Assembly (NCBI RefSeq): GCF_018129405.1
Contig: NZ_JAFCLP010000003.1
Location: 402,001-466,000, forward strand
Direction of reading: 5' to 3'
DNA from: Bradyrhizobium iriomotense
GTDB taxonomy: Bacteria > Pseudomonadota > Alphaproteobacteria > Rhizobiales > Xanthobacteraceae
Length of the DNA stretch: 64,000 bases
The notes beneath the pieces were generated by a model. That model was not told where the DNA came from. It saw nothing but the letters and a program-made list of their open reading frames with translations, and ran no database searches. Made by a program: the position numbers and the translations under genes. Below are positions 1-10,752 of the stretch, in pieces; position 1 is the stretch's first letter, and every line of letters starts with the position of its first letter.

Positions 1-1030
1 CGCCGCCGAGCTCCTCGAGCTTTTCTTCGGCGCTCTCCTGCTGCTGGGCGCCCGCGCCGAGCGGCTGGAGCGTCTCCTCCGCGCGCGGCTGTTGCTGCGT
101 CGCGGCCGCGACCGGTGTTTGAATGTCGGCCTGCTGGTGGATCACGACGTACCACCAGGCGGCCCAGAGCGTTGCAAGCGTGAGGACCAGCGGCACCAGC
201 GCGTAGCCGAGGCTCCGCACCAGCGTCGAATAGGTGACGCGGGCGCCATCGACGCCGGCATTGACGATCCTGGCAGGCGCCAGCAGGGCCGCAACGAGCG
301 CCGGCAGCACTTTGCGCGAATAGGCCTGCTGCAGCGTGACGATCCACGGACGGACCGGAACCTTGGTTTCGCTTTCGGGAAGCTTCGGCGCAATCTTCGG
401 ATTGAGTAGCGCCCAGCCGACGATGTAGACGAGATAGAGGAAGGCCAGGAAGAAGCCCGGAAACATCGCCGCCGCGTAGAGCTTCACCACCGACTGTCCG
501 GCGACGGCCGCGTAGACGATGATCATCACCGAGGGCGGAATCAGGATGCCGAGCGTGCCGCCGGCGGTGATGACGCCGGAGGCGAGCTTGACGTCATAGC
601 CGGCCTTCAGCATCGGATTGAAGGCGATAACGCCCATCAATACCACGACCGCGCCGACGAGCCCGCTCGCGATGCCCCAGAACGTGCAGACGATCAGCGT
701 CGCCACCGCGAGCGAGGCAGGCACACGGCGGAAGGCGAGCTGGATCGAGTAGAACATCTTGTCGACCAGCGCGCCGCGCTCCATGACGTAGCCCATCAGC
801 ACGAACAGAGGGATCGAGATCAGGACGTCGTTGGTCATCGCACCATAGGTGCGCTGAACCATCAGGTCGAAGATGTGGTTGTCGCCCCAGGCTTCGCCCG
901 CCCGGTGATAGGCGAAGAAGCCGAAGAACATGCCGAGCCCCATCAGGGTGAAGGCGGTCGGAAAGCCCATCATGATCACGACCACGATGAGGACGAGCAT
1001 CAAGAGTCCGAGTGCCGGATCGCTGATCAT
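1..1030 (-). CDS. dctM: TRAP transporter large permease (partial, C-terminus off the left edge)
   Basis: Large membrane subunit of a tripartite ATP-independent periplasmic transporter, which couples solute uptake to an ion gradient. The frame is open from an ATG at 1030 to position 1 (at least 343 residues). It starts MISDPALGLLMLVLIVVVIM and is strongly hydrophobic, with the glycine/proline-rich GVITAGGTLGILIPPSVMII segment typical of DctM. After about residue 215 it carries a long hydrophilic stretch rich in Gln, Glu and Ala. That insertion is usual in the longer (about 600-residue) large permeases of the so-called mannitol/chloroaromatic subgroup, but not in the roughly 425-residue DctM proteins. 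Its ATG overlaps the dctQ stop (ATGA), so the two are translationally coupled. The substrate is not readable from the sequence. Confidence 0.9.
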   Translation of the reverse strand, partial: MISDPALGLLMLVLIVVVIMMGFPTAFTLMGLGMFFGFFAYHRAGEAWGDNHIFDLMVQRTYGAMTNDVLISIPLFVLMGYVMERGALVDKMFYSIQLAFRRVPASLAVATLIVCTFWGIASGLVGAVVVLMGVIAFNPMLKAGYDVKLASGVITAGGTLGILIPPSVMIIVYAAVAGQSVVKLYAAAMFPGFFLAFLYLVYIVGWALLNPKIAPKLPESETKVPVRPWIVTLQQAYSRKVLPALVAALLAPARIVNAGVDGARVTYSTLVRSLGYALVPLVLTLATLWAAWWYVVIHQQADIQTPVAAATQQQPRAEETLQPLGAGAQQQESAEEKLEELGG

Positions 1031-1707
1031 CCCTGCAGGTCTCCGCCCATGCCGCGCTGCCGCGCGCTTTCCTCGATGTCCTGCGCGCGTGCGATCGCCG
1101 CCTTCCGCGCCTCTTCGTCGACATGTTCGCTGTGCGCAAGCTGCTCCTCGATGACGTCGATTTCGGAGACATCGGCGAGCCGGCCCGGCCAGGTCCCTGT
1201 CTTGAGACAGAGCACGCAGCGGGCGATTTCGGCTACACCCTGCAGCAGCACCAGAGCGCCCGCGAGCGGAATCATGAACTTGAAGTGGTAGACCGGCGGC
1301 CCCTCGGCGGTGACGTTGGAATGCTCGTTGATGCGCCAGGAATCCTGCGCATAGTCCCATCCCGCATAGACCAGCGCGGCGATGCCGGGCAGAAAGAACG
1401 CCAGGTACAGCACGAGGTCGAGGCTCGCCTGGGTGCGCGGCCGCATCGAAGAGTAGAGGAAGTCGCCGCGAACATGGGCGTTCTGGGCCAGCGTATAGGC
1501 GCCCGCGATCATGAACAGGGTGCCATACAGCATGTTCGAGGCGTCGAAGATCCAGGCGGTCGGCATGTTGAGGATGTAACGCTTGAAGACCTCGGCACAG
1601 ACCAGCGCCATCAGGCCCACGACCAGCCAGGCCGCGATCTTGCCGGTCCACGTGCTGATCGCGTCAATGGTGTACAGAAAGCGCTGCGGATTCATGTGCG
1701 TTGCCAT
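1027..1707 (-). CDS. dctQ: TRAP transporter small permease
   Basis: Small four-helix membrane subunit (226 residues) that pairs with the DctM-type permease. Hydrophobic segments lie near residues 20-42, 55-75, 90-115 and 140-165, as in DctQ proteins. The C-terminal 60 residues are hydrophilic and charged, longer than in minimal DctQ. I chose the ATG at 1707, which has an AGGA seven bases upstream; an in-frame TTG at 1713 is possible but its spacing to the AGGA is too short. The gene lies 92 bp downstream of the binding-protein gene and overlaps dctM by four bases, giving the order dctP-dctQ-dctM in one transcription direction. Confidence 0.9.
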   Translation of the reverse strand: MATHMNPQRFLYTIDAISTWTGKIAAWLVVGLMALVCAEVFKRYILNMPTAWIFDASNMLYGTLFMIAGAYTLAQNAHVRGDFLYSSMRPRTQASLDLVLYLAFFLPGIAALVYAGWDYAQDSWRINEHSNVTAEGPPVYHFKFMIPLAGALVLLQGVAEIARCVLCLKTGTWPGRLADVSEIDVIEEQLAHSEHVDEEARKAAIARAQDIEESARQRGMGGDLQG

Positions 1708-1798
1708 CGCCAATCCTGGCGTTACTGCTGCCTAGAGACAAGACAAGCGCCATCCGGGTTGCGGTCCCGGATGACGCTTCGATCGTGCGATGAGCCTG

Positions 1799-2935
1799 CT
1801 AGCTCTTCTTCTTGGCGTTGGGACCAAAATAGTGGGTGTAGGCCATGCGGCGGCTGACCACCGTATCCTGCTCCCACTGCGTCGCCCTCTTGGCGAAGGC
1901 CAATTGCGATTCGACGATCTCCTTGAACAGCGGGTTCTCTGCCGACTTCTTCTCGGCCACCTGGTCGAACACCTCCAACTGCTTCTGGAGGATCGAGTCC
2001 GGCGTCTTGTAGAACTTGACCTTGTCCTTGGTCTGCAGCTCCTCGTAGTCCTTGGAATAGCGGTCGATCGCCTTCCAGGCCATGTCCTGGCCCGCCGCGT
2101 CGACCGCATTGGCGATGATCGCCCTCATCTTCTCCGGCAGCGCGTCGAACTTTGTCTTGTTGAACAAAATCTCGAACTGCTCGGCGTTCTGGTGGTAGCT
2201 CTGGAGCATGCAGATCTTGGAAACATCCGGGAAGCCGAGGACGCGATCGGATGTGGCGTTGTTGAATTCGGCCGCATCCAAGAGGCCACGGTCCATCGCC
2301 GAAACGATCTCACCACCCGGCAACGCGTTGACCGCAGCGCCGAGGCCAGTGAACACGTCGATTGAGATGCCGACGGTGCGGAATTTCAGGCCCTGGAAAT
2401 CCTCCACCTTGGTCATCGGCTTCTTGTACCAGCCGAGCGGCTGGGTCGGCATCGGCCCGTATGGGAACGAGACGACGTTGGCGCCGATCGAGGCGTAGAG
2501 CTTCTCGAGGAGCTCCTTGCCGCCGCCATAGCGGTGCCAGGCGAGCAGCATGTTGGCATCCATGGCATAGCCCGGACCCGAGCCCCACAGCGCAAGCGCG
2601 TTCTGCTTGCCATAGTGATAGGCGAGCACGCCGTGCCCGCCGTCGAGCGTGCCCTTCGACACCGCATCCAGCAGGCCGAAGGCCGGCACCACAGCGCCGG
2701 CGGGAAGCACCTCGATCTTGAGGTCGCCGCCGGTCATGTCGTTGACCTTCTTGGCATAGTCGAGCGCGTATTCGTGGAAGATGTCCTTGGCCGGCCAGGT
2801 GCTCTGCCAACGCATGCTGATCGGCCCCTGCGCCAGGGCGATGGTTGGCGCGGCGACAGTGGCGGCCGCTCCGGCTGCGGCAGCCTTCAGAAAACGGCGG
2901 CGCGTCGACGCGCCGTCCTTGCTCGTGTTCGTCAT
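1799..2935 (-). CDS. dctP: TRAP transporter substrate-binding protein, Tat-exported
   Basis: Periplasmic solute receptor of the TRAP system (378 residues). The N-terminus has a twin-arginine signal, STRRRFLKAAAAGAAATVAA, followed by a hydrophobic stretch and an Ala-Gln cleavage site. The mature part begins MRWQSTWPAKDIFHEYALDY and has the DctP-fold segments GLKFRTVG and AEFNNATSDRVLGFPDVSK. That pattern resembles the keto-acid/TakP-like branch of the family. The start at 2935 is preceded by GGGAGGA, so the longer open frame upstream is not needed. It heads the three-gene TRAP operon; about 220 bp separate it from the peptide transporter genes upstream. Confidence 0.9.
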   Translation of the reverse strand: MTNTSKDGASTRRRFLKAAAAGAAATVAAPTIALAQGPISMRWQSTWPAKDIFHEYALDYAKKVNDMTGGDLKIEVLPAGAVVPAFGLLDAVSKGTLDGGHGVLAYHYGKQNALALWGSGPGYAMDANMLLAWHRYGGGKELLEKLYASIGANVVSFPYGPMPTQPLGWYKKPMTKVEDFQGLKFRTVGISIDVFTGLGAAVNALPGGEIVSAMDRGLLDAAEFNNATSDRVLGFPDVSKICMLQSYHQNAEQFEILFNKTKFDALPEKMRAIIANAVDAAGQDMAWKAIDRYSKDYEELQTKDKVKFYKTPDSILQKQLEVFDQVAEKKSAENPLFKEIVESQLAFAKRATQWEQDTVVSRRMAYTHYFGPNAKKKS

Positions 2936-3159
2936 GATGTCCTCCCTCAGCGCGATCCGTGACGGATCGCCCATTTTTTTTGTAAGGAGAAGACAAGGAC
3001 TTGCGCCGGACTTTGGCAAGAAAGTTCCGGACGATGCGACGCTTCGACGCGGAGGGCGTGCAGGACGACGCCAACTCGCCTGTTCGAATTATTCCCCGCC
3101 CGTCGGATTAAATTAAGCGGCAGCGTGAAGGCGCCTGCTGCGCATGACGCGCTGCACCA

Positions 3160-4124
3160 TTACGCCAGATGACACGCCACGAAGTGCCCGCCTGCCCCCT
3201 CCTTCAGCTCGGGCGCGCTTTCGGCGCAGCGCGGCTGGGCGATCGGGCAGCGGGTGTGGAAGTGGCAGCCGGACGGCGGTTTCATCGGGCTCGGCACGTC
3301 GCCCTTGAGGCGGATGCGCTCGCGCTTGAGCTTGGGATCGGGCACCGGCACCGCCGATAGCAGCGCCTTGGTGTAGGGATGCTGCGGATGGCGGTAGAGG
3401 TCGCTGGCCTTGGCGAGCTCGACGATGCGGCCGAGATACATCACCGCCACGCGGTCGGAGATGTGCTCGACCACCGAGAGGTCGTGCGCGACGAAGAGGT
3501 AGGTGAGGTTCAGCTCGGCCTGGAGGTCTTCCAGGAGGTTGATGACCTGGGCCTGGATCGACACGTCGAGCGCCGAGACCGGCTCGTCGCAGACGATCAG
3601 CTTCGGCTCGACCGCAAGCGCGCGCGCGATGACGATGCGCTGACGCTGGCCGCCGGAGAATTCGTGCGGATAGCGCCGCATGTGCTCGGCCTTCAGGCCG
3701 ACCTTGACCAAGAGGCCCGCAACGCGCTCCTCGCGCTCCTTGGCGGACGAGGCCAGATTGTGGATGGTGAAGGCCTCGCCGAGAATGGCGCCGACCGTCA
3801 TGCGCGGATTGAGCGAGGCGAACGGATCCTGGAACACCAGCTGCATGTTCCGCCGCATCGCACGCAGATCGTTGCCGCCGAGCTTGCGCACGTCCTGGCC
3901 GTCGAAGGTGACCTCGCCATCGGTCGGCTCGATCAGGCGCAGCACGCAGCGGCCCGTGGTGGACTTGCCGCAGCCGGATTCACCGACGAGGCCGAGCGTC
4001 TCGCCGCGATTGACCGAGAACGACACGCCGTCGACCGCATAGACACTGCCGACCTGGCGCGACAGCAGGCCGCCGAGCACGGGGAAATGTTTCTTCAGGC
4101 CGCTGACGCGGAGCAAGGGTTCGC

Positions 4125-4128
<4 letters not shown>
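3160..4128 (-). CDS. dppF: Peptide ABC transporter ATP-binding protein (DppF/OppF type)
   Basis: ATPase of an oligopeptide/dipeptide importer (322 residues). Visible motifs in order: Walker [10 protein letters not shown] near residue 50, the signature FSGGQRQR near 158, Walker B LIVCDEP near 178 and the switch histidine in FVAHDL. The C-terminal extension with [14 protein letters not shown] is the Cys-containing oligo_HPY region typical of DppD/DppF. The start overlaps the upstream dppD stop by four bases. It is the last gene of the importer cluster, which reads dppA-B-C-D-F on the minus strand. The transported peptide cannot be inferred. Confidence 0.93.
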
Positions 4129-5119
<991 letters not shown>

Positions 5120-5120
<1 letters not shown>

Positions 5121-6037
5121 CAGATCACCCGTCGCGCATCGAGCGCGTCACGCAGGCCATCACCGATGAAGTTGATGGCGACCACCGCGATGAAGATCGC
5201 GCCGCCCGGAAACAGCGCCCAGTGCGGACCGATGTCGAGGAAGTCCTTGGCGTCATACAGCAGTCGTCCCCAGGTCGGCGTGTCGGGTGGAAAGCCGAGA
5301 CCGAGAAAGGACAGCGTCGATTCGGCGATGATGGCGGCGGCGACGTCGATGGTGCCGGCAATGATCACCGGGCCGACCGCATTGGGCAGGATATGGCGCA
5401 CCACCTGCCGCACCGGGCTGGCGCCGAGCGCGCGGGCCGCCTCGACGAACTCCTTCTCGCGGATCGACAGGAACTGCGCGCGCACGAGCCGCGCCACCGG
5501 CATCCAGCGCAAGCCCCCGATCACGAGCACGATCAGGATGAAGATGCCGCCTTCGGGACCGAACACCTGCTTCAGCCCGTCGCGGAAGAGATAGATGAGC
5601 AGGAGCAGCAGCGGCAGTTGCGGCAACGACAGGAAAAGGTCGGTGAGCCACATCAATCCGTGCCCGAGCGCACCGCGCGACATGCCGGCGAGCGCACCGA
5701 TCAGCGTGCCGATGAAGACCGAGACCAGCATCGCGGCGAGCCCCACCGCGAGCGAGATGCGGCCGCCATAGATCATGCGCGCCAGGATGTCCTGGCCGAG
5801 ATCGTCGGTCCCGAAAGGATGGGCGAACGACGGTCCCTGCATGCCCGCGACGATGTCGATGTCGTTGATCTTCACACGCCACACGAAGGGCCCAAGCACG
5901 ACGGCGAGAACCAGAATGAGGAGCAGGAAGGCGCTGACGACGGCGAGTTTGTGACGGCTGTAGCGCCGCCACGTCTCGCGCCAGGGCGAGTAGGCGCCCC
6001 GCTCAGCGGAGGGAGATGCGAGGGTCAAGCCAGCCAT
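5120..6037 (-). CDS. dppC: Peptide ABC transporter permease (DppC type)
   Basis: Inner-membrane permease (305 residues). There is one hydrophobic segment near residue 35, then a periplasmic stretch, then five more helices, as in DppC/OppC. The binding-protein-dependent permease motif [20 protein letters not shown] is present near residue 205. The N-terminus overlaps dppB by 35 bp. The ATG at 6037 has only a weak ribosome site, so translation probably depends on coupling to dppB. It forms the membrane heterodimer with DppB. Confidence 0.92.
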
Positions 6038-6962
6038 AAAGGACGTCCGCGATGAGGTTGAACAGCACCACGAGGCACGCGAAGACGAAGGTGACGGCCA
6101 TCACCACCGGCGTGTCGTTGGAAAGGATGGAGGAGATCAGCAGCGAGCCGATGCCGGGGATGCGGAAGATCTGCTCGGTGACGATGGCGCCGCCGAACAC
6201 CGCAGGCATCTGCAGCGCGATCAGCGTGACCACGGGGATCATGGCGTTGCGCATCACGTGCTTGACGATCACCGTGGCCTGGCCGAGGCCCTTGGCTCGC
6301 GCCGTGGTGACGTAGTCGAGCCTGATGACGTCGAGCATCGCCGAGCGCACGAAGCGCGTCATCGACGCCGCCTGGAACAGGCCGAGCACAGCCACCGGCA
6401 TGATGGCCTGACGGATCATCTCCAGCACCCAGCGGAAGCCGGTGGCCTTGATGTCTGTGGTGTAGACGAAGGGCAGCCAGTCCAGCGTGACCGAGAAAAT
6501 CAGGATGAACAGGATGCCGGTGAAGAAGGTCGGCAGCGAGAAGCCGACGAAGGCGAGCGTGTTGGCGATCTGGTCGAACAGCGAATAAGGCTTGGTCGCG
6601 GCATAGACCCCGACCGGAATCGCGATCAGCAGCGCCAGGACCTGCGCCGAGCCGATCACGTAGAGCGTGGCCGGCAGACGCTGGAGGATCAGCGTGTCGA
6701 CGTCCATCCGGCTGACGAAGGAAAAGCCCCAATCCCCGTGCAGCATGGCGTTGAGCCAGTGCAGGTAACGAAGGTGGATCGGATCGTCGAGACCGAACTT
6801 GGCCCGGAGTGCGGCTTGCACCTCGGGCGGCACGTTCGGGTTCGTCGCCAGTTCAGAGAACGGATCGCCGGGGGCGAGCGCAAGCACGACGAACAGCACG
6901 ACCGAGATTCCGAGCAGGCTCGGAATCGCGATCAGGAGGCGGCGCAGGACGTATTGACTCAT
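6003..6962 (-). CDS. dppB: Peptide ABC transporter permease (DppB type)
   Basis: Inner-membrane permease (319 residues). The N-terminal MSQYVLRRLLIAIPSLLGIS and the motif around TTARAKGLGQATVIVKHVMR are the DppB/GsiC hallmarks. The last segment, [15 protein letters not shown], is the usual C-terminal signature. It follows dppA with a 30-bp gap and precedes dppC with a 35-bp overlap. Length matches the family (about 310-340 residues). Confidence 0.93.
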   Translation of the reverse strand: MSQYVLRRLLIAIPSLLGISVVLFVVLALAPGDPFSELATNPNVPPEVQAALRAKFGLDDPIHLRYLHWLNAMLHGDWGFSFVSRMDVDTLILQRLPATLYVIGSAQVLALLIAIPVGVYAATKPYSLFDQIANTLAFVGFSLPTFFTGILFILIFSVTLDWLPFVYTTDIKATGFRWVLEMIRQAIMPVAVLGLFQAASMTRFVRSAMLDVIRLDYVTTARAKGLGQATVIVKHVMRNAMIPVVTLIALQMPAVFGGAIVTEQIFRIPGIGSLLISSILSNDTPVVMAVTFVFACLVVLFNLIADVLYGWLDPRISLR

Positions 6963-6992
6963 GAGGGAAGGCCCCGTCTTAGAGCTGGGGGA

Positions 6993-8783
6993 TCATTCCT
7001 CGCGGTACCAGTCGAACAGGTTGTCGGTTTCGTTGGCCCAGCCCGAGATCACCGGGCGCAGCGTGTTCGAGGCCGCCTCCACCTTGAGCCGGTGCTGCGC
7101 CGGAATGAACACGGTCTCCTGGAACAGGATGTCGTTGGCCTTGATGTAGAGCGCCACGCGCTTGACCGGATCCATCTCGCCGTCGGCGGCGTCGATCGCC
7201 GCGTCGTAGTCCTTGTTGACAAAGCGCGGGAAGTTCGTGCCCTGCCACTTGTTCTCCTTGGTGGCGACGTTGCTCGAATGATAACGGCGCATGTGCTGGG
7301 CCGGATCCGGCTGGCTCATCGGGATCTGGAACATCTCGATGTCGGCGTAGAACTTCGCGTAGGTGTCGGGATTGGCGACGTCCGACGAGAAGAACACCGA
7401 GGCCACGACCGACTTCAGCTCGACGTCGATGCCGGCCTTCTGGCAGGCCTGCTTGACGATCGCCTGCGTCTTCTGGCGCGGGCCGTTGATCGAGGTCTGG
7501 TACAGCAGCTTGAGCTTCTTGCCGTCCTTCTCGCGGATGCCGTCCGCGCCCGGCTTCCAGCCGGCATCGTCCAGAATCTTCGAGGCCTTCTCGATGCTGA
7601 ACTCCCAGGAGGTGTTCTTGGAGACGAACTTTTCCGGACCGTTGAGGAAGTTGGCGGTGGTGCGGCCGGCGCGGCCGTAGATCGCCTTCTTGATGGAATC
7701 ACGATCAACCAGCAGCGACAGCGCCTTGCGCACGGCGGGGTCGGAGAACAGCGGATGCTTGGTCTTCATCGACGACTTCTCGCCGTCGACCTCGGTGCCG
7801 GGGTCGGTGAAGTTGAGCGCGATGAATTCGGTGTCGCCGCCGACGGCGTAGATGGTCTTGCCCTTGCCGCCCTTCTCCAGGCGCAACAGCACGTCGTCCT
7901 CGACCTGGATGTTCCAGCCGAAATCGTACTCGCCGGTCTGGATCACCGCACGCGCGGCCGAGACGGCGTCGCCGCCGCCCTTCATCTCGAGCGTGTCGAA
8001 ATAGGGCCGGTTCGGCATGTGATAGTCTTTGTTGATCTCACCGCGGATGAGATCGCCGGGCTTGAACTCGATGAATTTGTAGGGGCCGGTGCCGACGGGC
8101 GCGAGGTTGTTCGGCGCCTCGCGGGACTTGGAGCCCTTGTACTCGGCGAACAGGTGCTTGGGCAGAATCTGTCCGGTTGCGCCGACGAAGGCATCCGCCC
8201 AGAACGGCGTCGGCTTCTTGAAGGAGAGACGGACCGTCAGATCGTCCACCTTCTCGACCGTGATGTCGCGATAGGTCGCTACCGTGACGGCGGCCGTCGC
8301 GGGATCGATGATGTATTCCCAGGTGAAGACGACGTCGTCGGCGGAGAACGGCTTGCCGTCATGCCACTTCACGCCGGGCTTCAGCTTCCACGTCACCGAC
8401 TTGCCGTCGGCGGCGAGCAGGCCGTTCTGGGTCGAGGGAATTTCGGAGGCCAGAACCAGCTTCATGTTGCCGTCCGGATCCCAGCAGGCGAGCGGCTCGT
8501 AGAACAGGCGCGAGCCGTCCTGGTCCTTGGTGCCGGTGGCGAAGTGCGGATTGAGCAGAGTCGGGCCCTGCCACCACAGCAGCTTCAGCGCACCGCCGCC
8601 GCCACGCTTGGTCGGCTTGTAGGTGGTGGGGCCCTCGGCCATGGCGACGCCGCCGAGTGCCAGGATCTGGTTGGCCAGGGGAGCGGTGAGACCGACCGCG
8701 GCGAGGCGCTTGATGAAGGCGCGGCGATCCATCCGCCCGTCCTTCACCTGACCGATCATCGAACGCAGTTCTTTATCCAGCAT
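6993..8783 (-). CDS. dppA: Peptide ABC transporter substrate-binding protein (SBP_bac_5)
   Basis: Periplasmic receptor of the importer (596 residues). The N-terminal region has an Arg-Arg signal (DRRAFIKRLAAVGLTAPLAN) preceded by a 22-residue polar leader, consistent with Tat export. The body has SBP family 5 features such as VTWKLKPGVKWHDGKPFSA and SFKKPTPFWADAF. The ATG at 8783 follows GGGGGAC, so I prefer it to a 60-residue longer in-frame start. At 596 residues it is longer than E. coli DppA (about 535). It is the first gene of the dpp cluster and lies 262 bp from the co-directional amidohydrolase. Confidence 0.92.
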   Translation of the reverse strand: MLDKELRSMIGQVKDGRMDRRAFIKRLAAVGLTAPLANQILALGGVAMAEGPTTYKPTKRGGGGALKLLWWQGPTLLNPHFATGTKDQDGSRLFYEPLACWDPDGNMKLVLASEIPSTQNGLLAADGKSVTWKLKPGVKWHDGKPFSADDVVFTWEYIIDPATAAVTVATYRDITVEKVDDLTVRLSFKKPTPFWADAFVGATGQILPKHLFAEYKGSKSREAPNNLAPVGTGPYKFIEFKPGDLIRGEINKDYHMPNRPYFDTLEMKGGGDAVSAARAVIQTGEYDFGWNIQVEDDVLLRLEKGGKGKTIYAVGGDTEFIALNFTDPGTEVDGEKSSMKTKHPLFSDPAVRKALSLLVDRDSIKKAIYGRAGRTTANFLNGPEKFVSKNTSWEFSIEKASKILDDAGWKPGADGIREKDGKKLKLLYQTSINGPRQKTQAIVKQACQKAGIDVELKSVVASVFFSSDVANPDTYAKFYADIEMFQIPMSQPDPAQHMRRYHSSNVATKENKWQGTNFPRFVNKDYDAAIDAADGEMDPVKRVALYIKANDILFQETVFIPAQHRLKVEAASNTLRPVISGWANETDNLFDWYREE

Positions 8784-8964
8784 GGTTGTCCCCCGTCTGG
8801 TTCCCGTATGGATGCAGGCGGCCGCAAGACGCGACCGCCGGGTTTGGCTGGCGGTAGATGGCACACCGATTAGGGGGCACGTCAACTGGGACCGTGTGTA
8901 TGCAAACGGTCTTCTGGCTGTCCGTTGGGCAAAACTGTGTTCCGCAGCCCAAGCGTTCGGCAAT

Positions 8965-8984
8965 CCGGCGCCAAAATGCGCCGG
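8965..8984 (-). terminator. Weak hairpin downstream of the amidohydrolase gene
   Basis: A 7-bp perfect stem (CCGGCGC / GCGCCGG) with a six-base loop lies about 60 bp past the amidohydrolase stop. There is no T-run, so it is only a possible terminator or pause site. The rest of the 262-bp gap up to the dppA start shows nothing I can name. Confidence 0.3.
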
Positions 8985-9045
8985 AAACCGCGCTGCACTG
9001 CGGAAAATTTGTTCGCCGGATCAGACGAAGTATCGAGACGGAATT

Positions 9046-10464
9046 CTACGCCACGGACATATCGAGCGGGGGCGCGACGTGGTCCGGCAGCGGACAGACG
9101 TAAGGCGTCTTCGCCGTGCGCTTCTTCAGGTCCGCCTTCGCGGCCTCGATCAGCTCCGGCTCCGTGAGCGCCTTGATGCCGAGCCCGGCCATCGCCTTGG
9201 CCGCCTGCACCATGGCCTTGTGCGCGTGCGGGCTCTTGCCCTGCGCCACCACCTGCCAGGTGTGGAAGGGCGTGCCGATTGCAACCGTAGGTGCGTGAAC
9301 CTGCACGGTCGGCACCACCCAGCTGACGTCGCCGACGTCGGTCGAGCCGACAAGCGGGTTGCGCTTGGCATCGAGCGGCACCAGGAAGTCGGCCAGCGGC
9401 CGATCGGTCGGCTCCATGCCGATCGCGTAATAGACCGAGGCGATGTCCTTGTCGCTCAGCGTCGCGCGGATCTGGCTGGCAAAGCCCTTGTCCGCATCGT
9501 CGAAATGCGGCGGTCCGAGCTCTTCCATGACCCGGTGCAGCGCCTGCTCGAGCGGCGCGTTCGGCAGGATGTTGGAGACCGCGGAGATGATCTTCATCTC
9601 GACCTTGGTCTCGGTCATCAGCGCAGCGCCCTGCGCGATCTTGGACACGCGTTCGACCAGTTCGTTCATGCCGGGAAGATCGCGGGCGCGGATCGAGTAG
9701 CGCACCCGCGCATGCGCCTGCACCACGTTGGGCGCGATGCCGCCGGTGTCGAGCAGCGCATAATGCACGCGCGCATCGCTCGGCATGTGCTCGCGCATGT
9801 AGTTCACGCCGACATTCATCAGTTCCACCGCATCGAGCGCGGAACGGCCGAGATGCGGCGAGGCCGCCGCATGCGAGGTGCGGCCGGTGAAGATGAAGTC
9901 GGCGCGCGTATTCGCAAGCGACGGCGTCACCGCCACTTCCCAGAAGCTGTGCGGATGCCAGGTGATGGCGATGTCGGCGTCCTCGAACGCGCCGGAGCGC
10001 ACCATGAAGGCCTTTGCCGCGCCGCCTTCTTCGGCCGGGCAGCCGTAATAGCGCACACGGCCGGGCACCTTGTTCTCGGCGAGCCAGTCCTTCACTGCGG
10101 TCGCGGCGAGCAGCGCGGCGGAGCCGAGCAGATTGTGACCGCAGCCATGGCCATGGCCGCCGGTTTCGACCGGACGATGTTCCGCGACGCCCGCCTCCTG
10201 GCTGAGGCCCGGCAGCGCGTCATATTCACCCATGAAGGCGATGACCGGTCCGCCCTCACCCCACTCCCCCATCAGCGCGGTCGGGATGCCGGCGACGTTC
10301 TCGGTGATGCGGAAGCCCTGATGACGCAACTCGGCGAGATGTTCGGCGGCCGACCGCGCCTCGGTGTAGCACACCTCTGGCGTGCCCCAGACCTTGTCGC
10401 TGAGGTCGATGAAACGCGCCTTGATCGTGTCGACGCCACGCCAGATGTCGCTGCGGTTATCCAT
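9046..10464 (-). CDS. M20 family amidohydrolase (AbgB-like)
   Basis: Metal-dependent amide hydrolase (472 residues) of the M20D peptidase group, which cleaves N-acyl amino acids or aminobenzoyl-glutamate-type amides in the cytoplasm. Visible metal-site motifs are GHGHGCGHN near residue 105-113, the Glu pair in CPAEEGGAAK and the His in ITWHPHSFWE. The dimerisation domain lies around FTGRTSHAAASPHLGRSALD. Among M20D enzymes the pattern is closest to AbgB (aminobenzoyl-glutamate hydrolase subunit B). The start at 10464 (MDNRSDIWR) is chosen over a 44-residue longer frame of low-complexity Arg/Ala. It sits upstream of and co-directional with the peptide importer, which suggests it acts on the imported solute. 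Confidence 0.85.
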   Translation of the reverse strand: MDNRSDIWRGVDTIKARFIDLSDKVWGTPEVCYTEARSAAEHLAELRHQGFRITENVAGIPTALMGEWGEGGPVIAFMGEYDALPGLSQEAGVAEHRPVETGGHGHGCGHNLLGSAALLAATAVKDWLAENKVPGRVRYYGCPAEEGGAAKAFMVRSGAFEDADIAITWHPHSFWEVAVTPSLANTRADFIFTGRTSHAAASPHLGRSALDAVELMNVGVNYMREHMPSDARVHYALLDTGGIAPNVVQAHARVRYSIRARDLPGMNELVERVSKIAQGAALMTETKVEMKIISAVSNILPNAPLEQALHRVMEELGPPHFDDADKGFASQIRATLSDKDIASVYYAIGMEPTDRPLADFLVPLDAKRNPLVGSTDVGDVSWVVPTVQVHAPTVAIGTPFHTWQVVAQGKSPHAHKAMVQAAKAMAGLGIKALTEPELIEAAKADLKKRTAKTPYVCPLPDHVAPPLDMSVA

Positions 10465-10752
10465 GCTTCGGTCCGTGATCCCTTGGTCAAACGAAGCGGC
10501 AATGGTTAGCAGCTTCGTTGCAGCCCGCCTAGCACCTCGCCGGACAGCAGCCATGCGGCCGGTGCCGGATCGCGCGGTTGCCCGTCCCCTGTGCACGAGG
10601 CGTTTCCGTACGTTTCGAAGATTTCATGCGGCGTTCGCCGGAATAGTTGAGGAACGAGGCTTTCAAGACGGCCCTCTCCGGCCTAAATTATCCGTGCTTC
10701 GCGCGTCGTCCCGCACCAATGGCGGAGCGATGCACTCAGCCAGGAGAACTCC

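Noticed and set aside
6258-8873. Plus-strand open frame of 871 codons
   Set aside because: It lies antisense to the dppB and dppA genes, is rich in Arg/His/Asp with no recognisable domain, and is a by-product of high GC.
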